From NCBI GenBank assembly GCA_002682825.1, contig NOKP01000006.1:1488001-1552000 (forward strand): 64,000 bases of DNA, written 5' to 3'. The number at the start of each line of letters is the position of its first letter. Position 1 is the first letter of the stretch. Below, in pieces: positions 53,213-64,000 of the stretch. The position numbers and the translations under genes are program-made. This DNA comes from Neonectria sp. B-13 (lineage: Eukaryota > Ascomycota > Sordariomycetes > Hypocreales > Nectriaceae). The notes beneath the pieces were generated by a model. The model searched no databases, had not been told where the DNA came from, and was given only the letters and a program-made list of their open reading frames with translations.

Positions 53213-53996
53213 TGCTGCTGTTGCTGCTGCTGTTGCTGCTGCTGTTGCTGCTGCTGTTGCTGCTGCTGCTGTTGCTGTTGCTGCTGTTGCTGCTGAAGTA
53301 CATCATGGGTGGGCTTCTCTGCCGGGTAAGAGCTTCCAGTATCCTGGAAGGCCGGAGGCGGCGGGTCAAAGTGCTGCTGCTCTGGGGTAGCGACAGGCCG
53401 CATCGCCATCGTCGTCTGCTGTCCTGGCGGGGGAGCATACTGAACCTGGCCTTGAGGCGGCGTAGGTGTGGGCTGCTGGTGCTGCTGCTGTAGGTAGCTC
53501 TGGGCCGGCGCAGAGGTCGGGGGAGGCGGATAATGGCCGGGCGTGGGCTGCTGCGGTGGCGGAGGATGCTGCGGCGAGGGGGTCTGCTGAGGAGGCGTCG
53601 GGTAGCTCAGGGACGACGTTTGGCCGTGGTGAGGGTGAGGCGAGGGAGTGTGCTGCGGCGGCGGAGGATAGTGCATGGCGGCGGCGGGTTGCGCCTGAGG
53701 CGGAGGCGCATAGAACTGCGTCCGGTTCGCCGGAGGGGACGTCGGCGGCGGCGCATACTGCTGCTGTTGCTGCTGCTGGGGCGTGGCCTGCTGGGGCGGA
53801 GGAGCTAAAGAGGCGAGGACGGTCAGTTCATAGCTCCCAAGGGAGGCATTGAGGCTCTCGCCACGAACCTGCCGGTGCCGGAGCCGAGCCAGGCGGAGCT
53901 GTGAAGCAAGTGGTCAGTCGGGTCTCTCGGAGCCACGATGGCGGGGTTGGGGGAGGGGAGGTGATGGGACTCACGAGGATAGTAATGGCCAGACAT
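52289..53996 (-). CDS. AIM24: AIM24-family protein with long polyglutamine tract
   Basis: Five exons (53996-53975, 53898-53869, 53804-52624, 52569-52396, 52333-52289) encode 483 residues; introns are 76, 64, 54 and 62 nt. The first 200 residues are Pro/Gln-rich ([15 protein letters not shown], many PPPPQQ units) and include about 47 consecutive Gln (53295-53155). The C-terminal half is the AIM24/TRAP-like beta domain: [60 protein letters not shown], then [20 protein letters not shown] and [14 protein letters not shown]. In yeast Aim24 is a mitochondrial inner-membrane protein affecting MICOS; this long Pro/Gln N-terminus does not look like a presequence, so location here is open. Exons 1, 2 and 5 are very short (22, 30, 45 nt). 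Confidence 0.9.
53155..53295 (-). repeat. CAG/CAA trinucleotide tract encoding about 47 glutamines
   Basis: Pure CAG with interspersed CAA codons on the minus strand, inside exon 3 of the AIM24-family gene. The CAA interruptions recur every three or four codons at 53210-53260, suggesting duplication of a 9-12-bp block. Confidence 0.97.
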
Positions 53997-55554
53997 GACG
54001 GTTCACTGATCAAGAGCTACTTCTAGAGACGGGTCGAGGTGAGGCTGGACGAGGAGAGAGAACCAAGTGAAGAAAAAGAACTGAGGCGGGAGCTCTTCTC
54101 AAAAGAGCTTCTGAGGTTGTGGTGCTGTAGCCGCCCGGTTGAGCTGTGTGCCAAGCTCTGACGACGCAGCCCCGCACTAGACGTTGGTTTGGTGTATCCC
54201 GGCCGGGACGTAACGAAGTAGACTATCGCCTAGGCCCAACGGTTTGGGTACCGATCGAACGCCAACGCAATGCCAATTGGAGCTCTTTGCGCCGTGAGAA
54301 TCACAAGCAGCAGGTCATTGGCGAAGAAGAAAAAAGTCGGATATCAAGAACATGAGAGCAGGACCAGAAAGAGAAAAAAAGGAAGTAATTATGAGGGTAC
54401 CTGAGACATCGAACCACGGCCGCGGCCAAGCTCCCGCTGCCTCGCATCGTCTCCAGGCTGGCTGTTTCTATTTCCAGCCGTCATTTCCCCAGCGCCTGCC
54501 AATCACGATGGCGCAAGCTGCTCGATGGGCCAGGTTGTAGCCGCCGCCGCGGGGCTGACCAGGACCGTTTCGCCAACCCCATTGGCCTGGGTTGAGCGTG
54601 GGAGGCAAATGGCACGACGAACGGCTCCTCGATCCTCAAACTGTTTGAAATAGTTCCCGTCTGTGGTTTTCTGTTGATCTGGCTCATCTTGTCTCCTGAC
54701 TATTTTTTAACACTTGCTTCAGTTACGAGGCTATTGGAGCAGTCTGGGCAGTGGCTAATTGGTTGCCCATATCTGATCCGTTTGCACCAATGCCCGAATC
54801 CAGCCGCCCATCACCCTTTCAAAAGTCGCACTCTGTAAGACTTCAAAATCTTGATAACACTTGTGACATATTGTACCACTAAGCAAAAGCGGAAATTCAC
54901 ATTCCCTCGTGCATAGTGGTCATGATTGGAGACGATAGCCCTCTCAACATGACACAATGCAGCTGGCTAGTTTCCAATTGCTTGCGTACATACTCATGTC
55001 CACGGGGATTGTACCACCTCTGACAGTGGGCAGGTGAGTTCCGGACTCTCCCTCCCACATCCCGTAAATATTCCCAACGGCGAAGACGCCTCTTTTGACA
55101 TGACGGGTTGGAGTTCAACCTCGAACTTTGGCTAAACCCGACGGGAAGCCCGAACCGTTGCTGGTCATAATCAGGGCCAGAGGTCACATAGCATGACTCG
55201 AGCCTGCGGTCCAAGTCTACCCCATAAAGTGGTTTTTTCCTCTCTGTCCTTCACGCGGAACCATTCCGCCAACGGCGAGGACCCGGAATACGTAGCGAAG
55301 GTCTCGAGCGCACTGGCATATATCTCGATGCCCACAGCCGCCCACGAACACCATGGCGCGGATCCAGCGGATCCAGCGGGCGTCAACGAACGTTAAACAG
55401 TGCCTGAGGAGCATCGTCGGGCTAGTCTGGTACCAATGCCATGGTAAAGGGCTCTCTTCGCTATAGGGTCGCAGGTGGAAGTCATCGGATCCGAAGCCAC
55501 CTCGATGGCAGGGGATTCAAGCGGCTGTCAGCATCGCTAGATGTCGAGCCCCCG

Positions 55555-55761
55555 TCACACTGCTGAACCCGTGGAGCTTGTCTTTTGGACGGACCGGTCG
55601 GAGACGAGGCTATCTGGCTGGTCGAGACCCTCGATCTCGGTCACGAGTCTCCCGTTGACCCCAGGACGTGGAGGGGACCCAAGGAGCCGGAAAGCTGAGT
55701 AGCACAAGACAATAAAGCTTGCAACGGCCATGAGGAATCTAGGAAACGTCATGGACTTCAT
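55555..55761 (-). CDS. Doubtful short ORF with N-terminal membrane anchor
   Basis: A true ATG starts a 68-residue frame: a short basic stretch, then MAVASFIVLCYSAFRLLG, a good signal-anchor helix, then a polar segment (GVNGRLVTEIEGLDQPDSLV). The type II layout resembles the start of fungal glycosyltransferases, but no catalytic part follows in any frame. Downstream minus-strand frames (55414-55171 and 55214-54897) look partly protein-like but are broken by stops. It may be a remnant of a larger gene. Confidence 0.3.
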   Translation of the reverse strand: MKSMTFPRFLMAVASFIVLCYSAFRLLGSPPRPGVNGRLVTEIEGLDQPDSLVSDRSVQKTSSTGSAV

Positions 55762-58695
55762 TTTCTGCGCTGCCCCTGGACGCCTCCGACTACCGTCTCA
55801 CTCGAGATTCGGTCGTCGCACTGAGACACGGTGCAAAATTGGTCCGTTGACCCAATACAGTAAACGATTCGTTATCGGGAGCACACTCGTGCTCTCCCGG
55901 CCGGACAGTTCTGTGCTACACTCGTCCCCTCATCGTTGACATCGTCATTAACGTCATCATCGCCATCGCCGCCACTGAACCCGGCAAGTCGGTACGGTAA
56001 AAAAATAAAAATAAAAATAAAAGATGCGATGTGAGCGCCCAGGACCAGGCGCGGAGGCCGAGATCTGGATAGAGTATTTGAGTTCGGAAGTGCCGTGAGA
56101 TCTGGTTTGTGGCACGAGCGGCCCAGTTGACAGGTTGGCAGCCGAAGGCAAGACGCCACGTCGAAAGGGTCTTCTGAAGGATAACTAAGAATGAGGGATT
56201 GAAGGAGAAAGGGAAAAGAAAAAAGGGGGGGGAGCGGGAGCGAGAGAAATGGGCGCTGAGTCTGATTCGGTTCAGATACGGGAAGCCCACTTTGGATCTG
56301 GGAGAAATAGACTTTGGCTCTCCCATCAGCTGCGTACCGGTCCCATGGGTCTAGACTGACGGGTAGTAGTAGTATGTAATACTCACTTACCTAAAAAATG
56401 CATCCTGTCGTGAATTTGCGATACTTTTACTGCATCCCGCCATCTCCGGCTCGTAAAAGTGCCGGTGGAAGAACCCACGAAGGCGTCAAAGTCCAAACCT
56501 CAGCATCGAGGTTTTGAGGTGTTGTTGAAAAACTAGACGGAAAATTTTTCCTTCATTTTTTCCTTCTTCCTCTGGCTTTTTATCAGATTCAAGGGGAATG
56601 GGGGCCGTTCCAGAAACAGCCCTGGTCATTAGCTACACTGCAACTCCAAACATGCCCGGCCTGCAGATCATTATTCGTTTGTGTTGGTTCTACTCGGCGA
56701 AGCGGGGCAGTTTGACGGCAGTGGCGGGCCGATCTGGGGGCCAGAGAAAGCTCAAAGTGCAATCTAATTGCTCTGTAGTCTACGTGCATGAACGGGTTCA
56801 AGAAAAGGCTCGAGCAACTGTCGATCAGTCGCGGCGACGTGCATTCCCCAAAGGACATGGCAGGATTGCGGACTTTGCCAAGAAGTGGGCAGGGTCCAGA
56901 AGCTTGAAGTTTCGAGCTGTCAAGAAGACTGCCAAACTTGCATTCACCGGGTCGGAGGACAGGGCAAAACAAAGCAAAGTAGATGACGGCATGGCGCAAG
57001 ACGGAGACGCGACCAGGCAGAGTCGAAGGCGATCCAGACCCTGCAACGATGGGGACGCCCGCCCTCGTTTGGAGCGAAGGCTTGATGAGGATGGATGCCA
57101 TCGGTCGTCTGGTGTCACTCTCACTCAATCTCCTCGTCTGTCTTGGTCAGCTCCTTGCCCAGCTCCTGAGCAACCCGGCCGCCGTCGGGCCGCACGCTAG
57201 GGTGGGAGTGGCCAGAACTTCCCGAAAGTTCGTCCGCGGGCCAGGGTGGAGACGGTGGAGCTTTTGGGGGCCTCACTGGGGCTCAGGCATTTTAGCTCAT
57301 GGCACTTGCAACCAAGCCTAGCGCATCATCGCGCGCCGGGGCAAGCTTGGCACGCTAACAAAAGCCATCGCCGAACCCCCTGTCAAGCCACCGGTGCTTA
57401 GCATGAGGAAAACGGACGTTGAACCGCCAATGGGGAGGATCGCCAAGCTTTGGAGCTTAAGCGTCTTAGCGGCCAACCCTGGGCCACCCCCAGCGTCTCC
57501 ATCGCGAAACGACACGCCCAGAGCAATATCCAGCCCACCAACACGGGAAGCTGGCAACACAGATCTGTGTCTGTGGGCGAACGCTGTCAAACATGCCGCA
57601 CTGCATAGAACTCGTTTCGCCCTGTCCATCAATGTGATGCAGAGGACTGGGGGCTTGCTGCGTCCCTGGGCTTGGGTGCGGGAATCGGCATCGATCCATC
57701 GACGAACGACCAACAGCCAACAAGACCCGGCGTTCTGGTCGACGACACACTGGACCGGCAGGCAGCACGACAGCTGCTGGCCGGCAGCCGTTGGCAATAA
57801 AAGCCCGCGTGGAAGGTGGAAGTGTCACGGTGACACGGTAAATCCCCATCCGGTCACATGGGAATATCAGAGCCAACCGCCTCCCTCCTACGAGCTTGCA
57901 TGGTACAACTGTACTTTTGTCAAGTACTTGGGCGGCCGCTTGGCTGAACAACTTACTATGTAAGGTTCATAACCGCATCCGAGGATTGGGTTCGATGATG
58001 GGTTCGATGACCGCCTCCAAATTGTAAGTGCTTCCGAAGTTGTCTCTCCGATGCCCCAGCTCGACAGGCCATCGACAGGCCGGCGCCGGCCTTTTACCTC
58101 GAACGCCAGTAACGGTGACAGAGTCCAGACCCAGCGGCAGGAGGGGAATGACCTGAGTAGCCTAGCTCTGCGGTGCGCCATCTGGGGATTGCAGAGGCTT
58201 CGCGTTGTGACCATTACGTTGTGCAGACTCGCGGCGACGGCTACCCGTTGGTTTGCTGGTTTCCGCTGACTCGGGCCATGGGCGTTTTTGTATCCAGCAA
58301 AGCAATTAACGGGTTGTCTCACAGGAATGGAGCGATTGCAATATTACCCGACGCTGTGAATGTTCTGGGCCCATTCGCATGCTCTAGAACCAGCAAGTGA
58401 GCAAAAAGGGTACGCCTCCACGAGGACACATGGCGATGTCTTGGATTCAAGCGCACGTGCATGGGCGGCTGAGCCCCAAGCTATCGAAATAATGCAGATA
58501 TATCAAGGCAAGTTCCACTTGCTATTCATAACTAGCAGCAGCACAAGGACCCACCGGTGTGCGATGTGTTTGCTCATCATCGATATATGTACGTACGTAG
58601 ATGTGCTACTGTTGGCCATTAGGGAGGACTCGACAGTTGAGTTACGAAGCCTGCCGCCGCGTCCTGCCCTACCTACGGACTACAATACTACATAT

Positions 58696-58717
58696 ACATA
58701 GTACGTACATACTATGT
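58696..58717. repeat. Inverted repeat, 8-bp arms, 6-bp loop
   Basis: Arms acatagta and tactatgt flank cgtaca, within an AT-rich stretch rich in TACGTA and TATGTA words. Confidence 0.7.
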
Positions 58718-60177
58718 AGTAGTAGCAACCGGGCGGACGCTGAGCACAGGCCGCGTATGAATACATAGTACACCAAGAAACCCTGGTGCTTCCTGGGTCA
58801 ATGCTAGTGTAGATGGTGGCTGTGTTGGGGCAGGCGCTAACTTACAAGGCGTATTGCTGGGTGGCCTCTGGATGGCGGTCAAGCAGCTACTCCGTACTAG
58901 CCACTCCGCAACGTGCCTGGGGGAATCGGAGGAGGTGGGCAGGTGACGATAGAGTCCGTCGTTTGTGAGACGATGACGAGGTCCGTGTGAAGATTGGATG
59001 GACAGGGAGCAGGCTGACTCGTCGATTCTCGAAACTGAACCTGGACGGTTTCGAGCCCAGCTTCGGGCAAACGACTCTCAAGGGACTAGCGGCCGTGATG
59101 GGAAGTTGGACTTGGAGCCAGGAAGGAAAGAAGGTAGGGAAGGAGTCAGTATTGGTGACCCGGAGGGGACTTGACTAGCGCAGCACAGAATCGCAGCACC
59201 CTGGCGGAGGTTTCAGGTACTGACCGTGTCCAGGCTACGGAGCACGTATGTGCCTATCCTCACCCGGGAGGGTAGAAGTGGGCAGACACCGACTGGCTGG
59301 GAAACTTGGGGCAGGTGCGGTACGGAGTACGTACCTTGGAATACGACGCTACGGTAGATAGATACCTTGATACCTACTACTAAGAGTAAGGAATGGCGAG
59401 TGAGCGGCCCAGCGGGACGGGAGTGAGCGGCGAGCAGCAGTCAGTTCTGAACCGAACTGACCACCGACCGACCCGGGCTTGCGTACCTTCCCGGGTCGTC
59501 CCCAACGAGATAGGTAATTCCGCGCCCCGGGCGAATAGTTAGTCGGTGCCTTACTAGGTAGTTTGAAGTCCGTCCCGGGAGAAAGGTAACCCGTCGATGG
59601 GGGGGGGGAATTGGAAACCCACGCACTACTACTATGTAGACTAGGTATGGCTTGGCCCATTATTCCGTCCTCGACCTAGCCTACACTTTCAACGAGGCGT
59701 AGGAAATAGATCGGGCATATTTATGTATGTATTCATTCTATGTATGTATTTATTTATTGCTTGGCAGCATTCCAACTCTCCCAAGGCCACGGGAAGCTGT
59801 CGCAGCGGGCGTTGTTTGATTAGTTGGCGGGCGTGCTCGCTGGATATAGTTGTGTCCGCGCCCAAGAAAGGCATGCATGGCGTGGTGTTGTGGTCAAGGG
59901 AGGGGGGGAGGGAGGGAGGGAGAGAGGGATGGACAGGAAGGGGGTGAGACGGGATACAGGAGGCGGGTGGATGCAGCGGGGGCAGAGGAATCGAGGGTGC
60001 ATGGCAGCATGGCATGGCCTTGTGTCGTACGTGCAGTGCAGGTGGTGCTGTGGCCGCTCCGCCAGTCTGGTTCTTGCGGGCCACGAAACGAGATTGCACT
60101 CTTGGAGGTGAGGATGGAGCGAGCCTTGGAGCGAGCCCCAGACCCGAGCGAGCGTGTGCGTGTGCGTGTGTGTGGTG

Positions 60178-60210
60178 CCTGCCTGCCTGCCTGCCTGCCT
60201 GCCTGCATGC
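60178..60210. repeat. (TGCC)n tetranucleotide microsatellite
   Basis: About six TGCC units pass into TGCATGCTTGCATGCATG. A GTGTGC run precedes it and a GGGA run lies at about 59902-59930. Confidence 0.88.
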
Positions 60211-61098
60211 TTGCATGCATGATGAGTGAGTGAGCACATCCACCCAGCGCCAGGGCGAGTTCGATCGAGTCACACCCCCCCCCCGAACCCCGACAACCAG
60301 GAACTCGAGCTCGGCAGGGAAGCGCCCTGGACCTTGCCTGTGTCTTTTTGGTGGGCGGGGGAGGGGCCATCTGCTCACCAGCCAGACAGAGGGCTGAGAC
60401 GGCCGAACTGAACTGGCCGGGACCCGGCGAGCTGGGGACCACCCTGGGAACGGCTTGTGGGTGGTGGTGCCTGGCTGTCGGGACCAAGACCAGCGCGCTG
60501 GAAAAAAGCCCTCGAAAGCCAAAGTTGGAGCGAAAGGAGGAGGCAGGCTGGTACTAGATATTAGGTAGGCAACGCCCCGGGCTTGTCGACGTAGAATGTC
60601 GTCCAGTAGGTAGCGTCGTGGCTTTCATCGTGGATTCGGGGGTACAGCTTACTATGACAGGTTCAGACTGCCTACGACATTTCAGCCTCCTAGTAGCTCT
60701 ACAGTCTACATATCGAAGCTACATGGCTACCTCCAGACAATCCACAACTTATCCACCATCAAACTAGCCCTCCCAGGCTCCCAGTCGCAGCCCACGCCCG
60801 CCGTTCCACCACCCAACCCACGCCCAAGACCAAGCGGCGTCAACGCCTACTCGTCTAGCGCAACGCCGTGGATGCCTTCATATTACCCGGCCTCATCCCC
60901 CCCCCTGCTGCTGGTTACACTTCTTTCTTCTGTCTTCACACTCTTCTCACAACAACAATAAGCATCATCGTCTACAATAGAAGTCGCCCTCTTCCCCTCA
61001 GCCTCCGCCCCAATCAGCCTTCGCCCTCGTCATCGCCATCAGCCCAACTATCTCACCTGCCTCTTCTCTCCCTTCCATGGGCCGACTGGCGCCCAGCA

Positions 61099-61992
61099 AT
61101 GCGCGAGCCTCACCCAGATGGAGGACGGCGTCTCGTCTCGTCTTCCGGGGCTTCCACGCATGACCACCACCAATTCACCACTTACACCCGCCCTCACACT
61201 GACGCTCACACACACACTCAACCAACGACTAATACGGCGTCCTCCTCCTTCTGCCCACCAGGCTTTGCACCCCGTATAACTTCGCCCGTCTCGCCGCCAA
61301 CATCTCCCCCGCCTCCGTCATGCCTCAACCTCGAGTCTCTCCAACACCACCCGGTCGACATGCTCGCCTATCGCCTCCGCAAGCAATCCCTAACGCATCA
61401 GAGCCCTAGTTCCATGTCGGGCCACCTCAACCTCTCCGCCGCTCTGTCGCCCACTTCCCTCCCCGACGATAACGACTTCCTCAACTCCATGGCCATGGAC
61501 ATGGAAATCGACCCTGCCGCAGACGACGCCCTAGAGTCTGACATCGCCAGCTGCAAGGGCCTGGGGATCATGGTCCCCACGCCACCTTCGGGCCCCGACA
61601 ATGCTGTCATCCACCCGTCGCCGTCCGCCAATGACCCTGCCGCCGCCGTCCGCGCCCAGGCCGGGAGCTCAGGGCCGATCTTCTGCAGACCCGAATATGA
61701 ACTACTCTGCCCCGAGCTGGAGGTCGACGAGGGGTACTGTGAAGACGACGACGACTTTTTGTGGCTCGACTCGGTTGTCTCTCTGAGGGATGTCTCCACG
61801 CTGAACAGCGGCTCGCCGGAAGGCATCAGAAAGCGATACGGCCTTCGGTATAGGACGTCAAACGAGGCCGCAACCCGGTGCAGCAACGCAGTTCACAGCC
61901 TCCCCCGCATGCGACGTCGCGATAAGAAGCGCCGCAAGTCATCCAGGCTGCCGGAAATGTCTGCCTTCGTAGGCACGACCATCACAACATAG
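61099..61992 (+). CDS. Hypothetical protein, acidic middle and basic C-terminus
   Basis: A single exon encodes 297 residues from the first in-frame ATG; a later in-frame ATG at 61360 (MLAYRLRKQS) is an alternative start. The N-terminal third is His/Thr/Pro-rich low complexity. The remainder looks conserved: MLAYRLRKQSLTHQSPSSMS, AMDMEIDPAADDALESDIAS, an acidic stretch LEVDEGYCEDDDDFLWLDSV and a basic end MRRRDKKRRKSSRLPEM that could be a nuclear signal. I do not recognise the family. Small, disordered proteins with paired acidic and basic segments are often nuclear regulators, but no function is assigned. Confidence 0.7.
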   Translation: MREPHPDGGRRLVSSSGASTHDHHQFTTYTRPHTDAHTHTQPTTNTASSSFCPPGFAPRITSPVSPPTSPPPPSCLNLESLQHHPVDMLAYRLRKQSLTHQSPSSMSGHLNLSAALSPTSLPDDNDFLNSMAMDMEIDPAADDALESDIASCKGLGIMVPTPPSGPDNAVIHPSPSANDPAAAVRAQAGSSGPIFCRPEYELLCPELEVDEGYCEDDDDFLWLDSVVSLRDVSTLNSGSPEGIRKRYGLRYRTSNEAATRCSNAVHSLPRMRRRDKKRRKSSRLPEMSAFVGTTITT

Positions 61993-64000
61993 TGGCCCCC
62001 TTTGCACAACAGCATGAACGGGGGCCACTCTCCCCTTCTTTCTTTCTTCTTGCAAAACACATTCAACACTCTTCATACTCACGGTGCATGGCTACGGGTC
62101 TCGGCGGATACACGGCATGGGAGAGGGCCCAAAGGCAACTCAGGCGGCGTTATCACGGGGCGCGACTTACTAGATATTTGCTTTTACACTGACGAGGCAC
62201 ACGCCATCTGGGACATGGGGATCACGGCCACTTGGAATCGGCAGATTTATGGCGTTTACTTTTTTGGTCTTTTTTTCTGTTTTGCTTTTTGTTTCTTGTT
62301 TTGCCCACGGGCCTAGGGTTTTCACGGGTTGACCTTCTTTCATGAGGTGTCATTTGACGGGTCAGAGGCGTCAGTTTGTTTTTGGGTCGAGGGCGTGAAA
62401 ACGAACCGGATCTTGGGCGGGCACGGAGGCGCATCATCTGGCAAATGTCCAGGGAAACAGGACAGGATTCCGGGATCTGGGAAACAGGGAAACAGGCCGG
62501 AGGCGCTGCATCGACCGGGGCAGGTCGGGAACAAACATGTATGTATATTGGAACCAGGTGTGCCGTCATTTTCGGTGCCACGCCGCCATTTCTTCGCTAG
62601 CAGTCATAAATGCAACGAAGTGAGCGGGTCATACAACTCCCTTGTGCAGACCACGATAGTTCACTAGTGATTTGAGTGCTGGTCCCCATAACAGCTTGAG
62701 CTTAATGCCGTGCAACGATAAACAGCGTCTAGCGTGAAGTCGTGCTCGTCAAATGGAAGCAAGGGCACTGCAACATGCCAAAGGTTGCAAAAGGATCAGC
62801 ACCCACCATGCATGGAAGCTTGCCTTTGAGTTAGAGTGATGCATCCCTCAGCTAGAGATCTCTAGAACCAGCTCAAAATTTAATTGCAAATGCAGATACA
62901 GCCAAGTGGAGTTCCATATCGGAACGAAGTCGAGGGCACCATGTGTGAGTACGTGGGGGCATCATGCATCGCATGCATACTTGTTTTGTATGTATGTCAT
63001 CGGACCTGCAGATCCAAGTCGCCGAGGACAACCGGCCGTGGATCCACTCCTATCCGTCTCTCCTTCTAGGCCACTTCAGACAGCACATCCCCGTTGTTGA
63101 CTTGGCAATGCCCATTCTTGCCCTGAGACCCGGCAAGATCAGCCCGTCATTAAAGCTTGAATCCTCGCTCGTCAAGCCGATGCACAAGGCAGGGCTTTGT
63201 CGGGCCGTGAAGAGGGGGCGGGGGGGGGAGCCTCCGGCAGGCGAGAGGCGAGCTCGGGCCCGGGCGCTCGGAGGCTCCACTCCACGCTTACGCCTTGGTG
63301 CCCGCCAACAATGAGTAAGGGAGACAGACGGGGATGCAAGGAACGGCACCATGGCACGAGCACAAGTATTTCTATGATGTGAAATCTGAAGGGACGATGT
63401 GGGCTTCATTGATGGAGAGGATGAACGTCATGAGACACGATCAAGGAATGAATGAAACATCCCGAGCACGCTTGACCTGGCCTCACTCGTGCACTCCGGC
63501 TGTCTTCCTCGTTCACTCACCTATGGGCACGCTTCCCAGCATTGCCTTACTTTGGCCCGGGGCCACTGGGTTGGCTCCAAGCGCCTATTGGCAATTGGGC
63601 CGGCCTGGTCCGGTCCAGTCAGGCCACGGCGGCTCCGGCAGCGAAGCCTCCAGGCGCCATGTCGACTCTCCCGATCGCGTCCATTGTCGGCCGCGACCGC
63701 TTTGTCACCCACCCACCCGCTCTGCCAGGAGAGCGCAAAGGCAGGAAGAAGTCGGTGCTGGCTCGAATCAACAAGGGATAATGCGAGAAAGTAAAAATGC
63801 AGAGCGGGAGGCAGAAGCGGGCGCCTTTGTGCCTATCCTCGTCGCCCCCGAGCCCGCCGTGAGTTTGGCTGGAATGCTTGTCCATAGCCTGGTGCATTCC
63901 TCCCTGTGGCGACTCTTAACTCTGCTCTGCTCGGCTGTCCATCATCCTCTCAAGCTAGATCATCTCGCAGGCAACCGTTGCTGCGCTGGGCCACATACGT
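61993..64000. other. 3' flank to window end, no gene seen
   Basis: About 2 kb. It begins with the 3' UTR of the preceding gene (T-rich near 62250-62300). A plus frame at 63542-63781 has a basic end (ERKGRKKSVLARINKG) but no family resemblance. The sequence around 62620-62990 is less GC-rich than its surroundings. Confidence 0.45.

Larger units (their letters stand above)
53997..61098. other. Very long region without a convincing gene
   Basis: About 7.1 kb. One short secreted or membrane-like frame (55555-55761, separate entry) and possible coding remnants on the minus strand at about 54897-55414 are the only protein-like signals. Both strands stay open by composition at 56598-57200 and 59689-60522. 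Short repeats and palindromes occur at 58696-58717 and 60178-60210. The last 500 bp are CT-rich and probably lead the gene at 61099. Confidence 0.45.

Noticed and set aside
52930..53493. 187-codon plus frame with a poly-Leu run
   Set aside because: Antisense of the polyglutamine exon of the AIM24-family gene.
56598..57200. 200-codon plus and 179-codon minus frames
   Set aside because: Both strands are open; neither shows a domain or a credible promoter arrangement.
59689..60522. 277-codon minus frame
   Set aside because: Crosses TGCC and GGGA microsatellites and is Pro/Ser/His low complexity.
1..64000. tRNA, 5S rRNA, transposon or RIP-mutated repeats
   Set aside because: No cloverleaf with a GGTTCGANTCC-type B box outside coding sequence, no long terminal or terminal inverted repeats with a transposase or reverse-transcriptase frame, and no strongly AT-biased repeat block were found by eye. 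A covariance-model and repeat-library scan would be decisive.

Overview
The window is nuclear DNA of a filamentous ascomycete. Genes are separated by long GC-rich spacers and carry short introns (about 46-125 nt) with GT...CTAAC/CTRAY...YAG signals. The gene set (a fungal Mediator Med1, a PalI-like protein, ORM, a five-knuckle Air protein, Cut8/Sts1, Rad52, Nop13, Aim24) is typical of Pezizomycotina. Sequence resemblance suggests Sordariomycetes, probably Hypocreales; that placement is inference. A 100-N run at 40477-40576 marks a scaffold gap. I see no prokaryotic, viral, transposon, CRISPR, rRNA or recognisable tRNA sequence.

Layout. 0-10 kb: Med1 (minus, cut by the window edge) diverges from a two-exon unknown protein; then a PalI/SUR7-like membrane protein, a class I O-methyltransferase, a GPI-anchored mucin-like wall protein and ORM (sphingolipid regulator). 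10-20 kb: an Air1/2-type zinc-knuckle protein (TRAMP complex), then an F-box-like protein convergent with a DsbA/FrnE-fold protein. 20-32 kb: Nop13-like RNA-binding protein, Sts1/Cut8 (nuclear proteasome tether), Rad52, and a mitochondrial TPR protein divergent from a Dap1-like cytochrome-b5/MAPR heme protein. 32-48 kb: a small Cys-rich protein, two C2H2 zinc-finger proteins and long non-coding stretches. 48-64 kb: a conserved unknown gene interrupted by one in-frame TAG, an AIM24-family protein with about 47 consecutive glutamines, about 7 kb with no convincing gene, and an acidic/basic unknown protein.

The genes look like independent housekeeping and regulatory loci, not one pathway. Two close divergent pairs (Med1/unknown and TPR/Dap1-like) probably share promoters. 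No secondary-metabolite cluster is supported: the O-methyltransferase stands alone. I found no clear new multi-gene system. The best leads are the interrupted gene at 48.6-51.0 kb, the Cys-rich small gene at 33.1-33.5 kb with its possible decayed relatives, the His/Cys-rich wall protein, a GC-AG intron next to a 21-nt exon, and several uncommon minisatellites (36, 28, 29, 12, 8 and 7 bp).

Exon boundaries were read by eye from splice signals, reading frame and family resemblance. No alignment or expression data were available.
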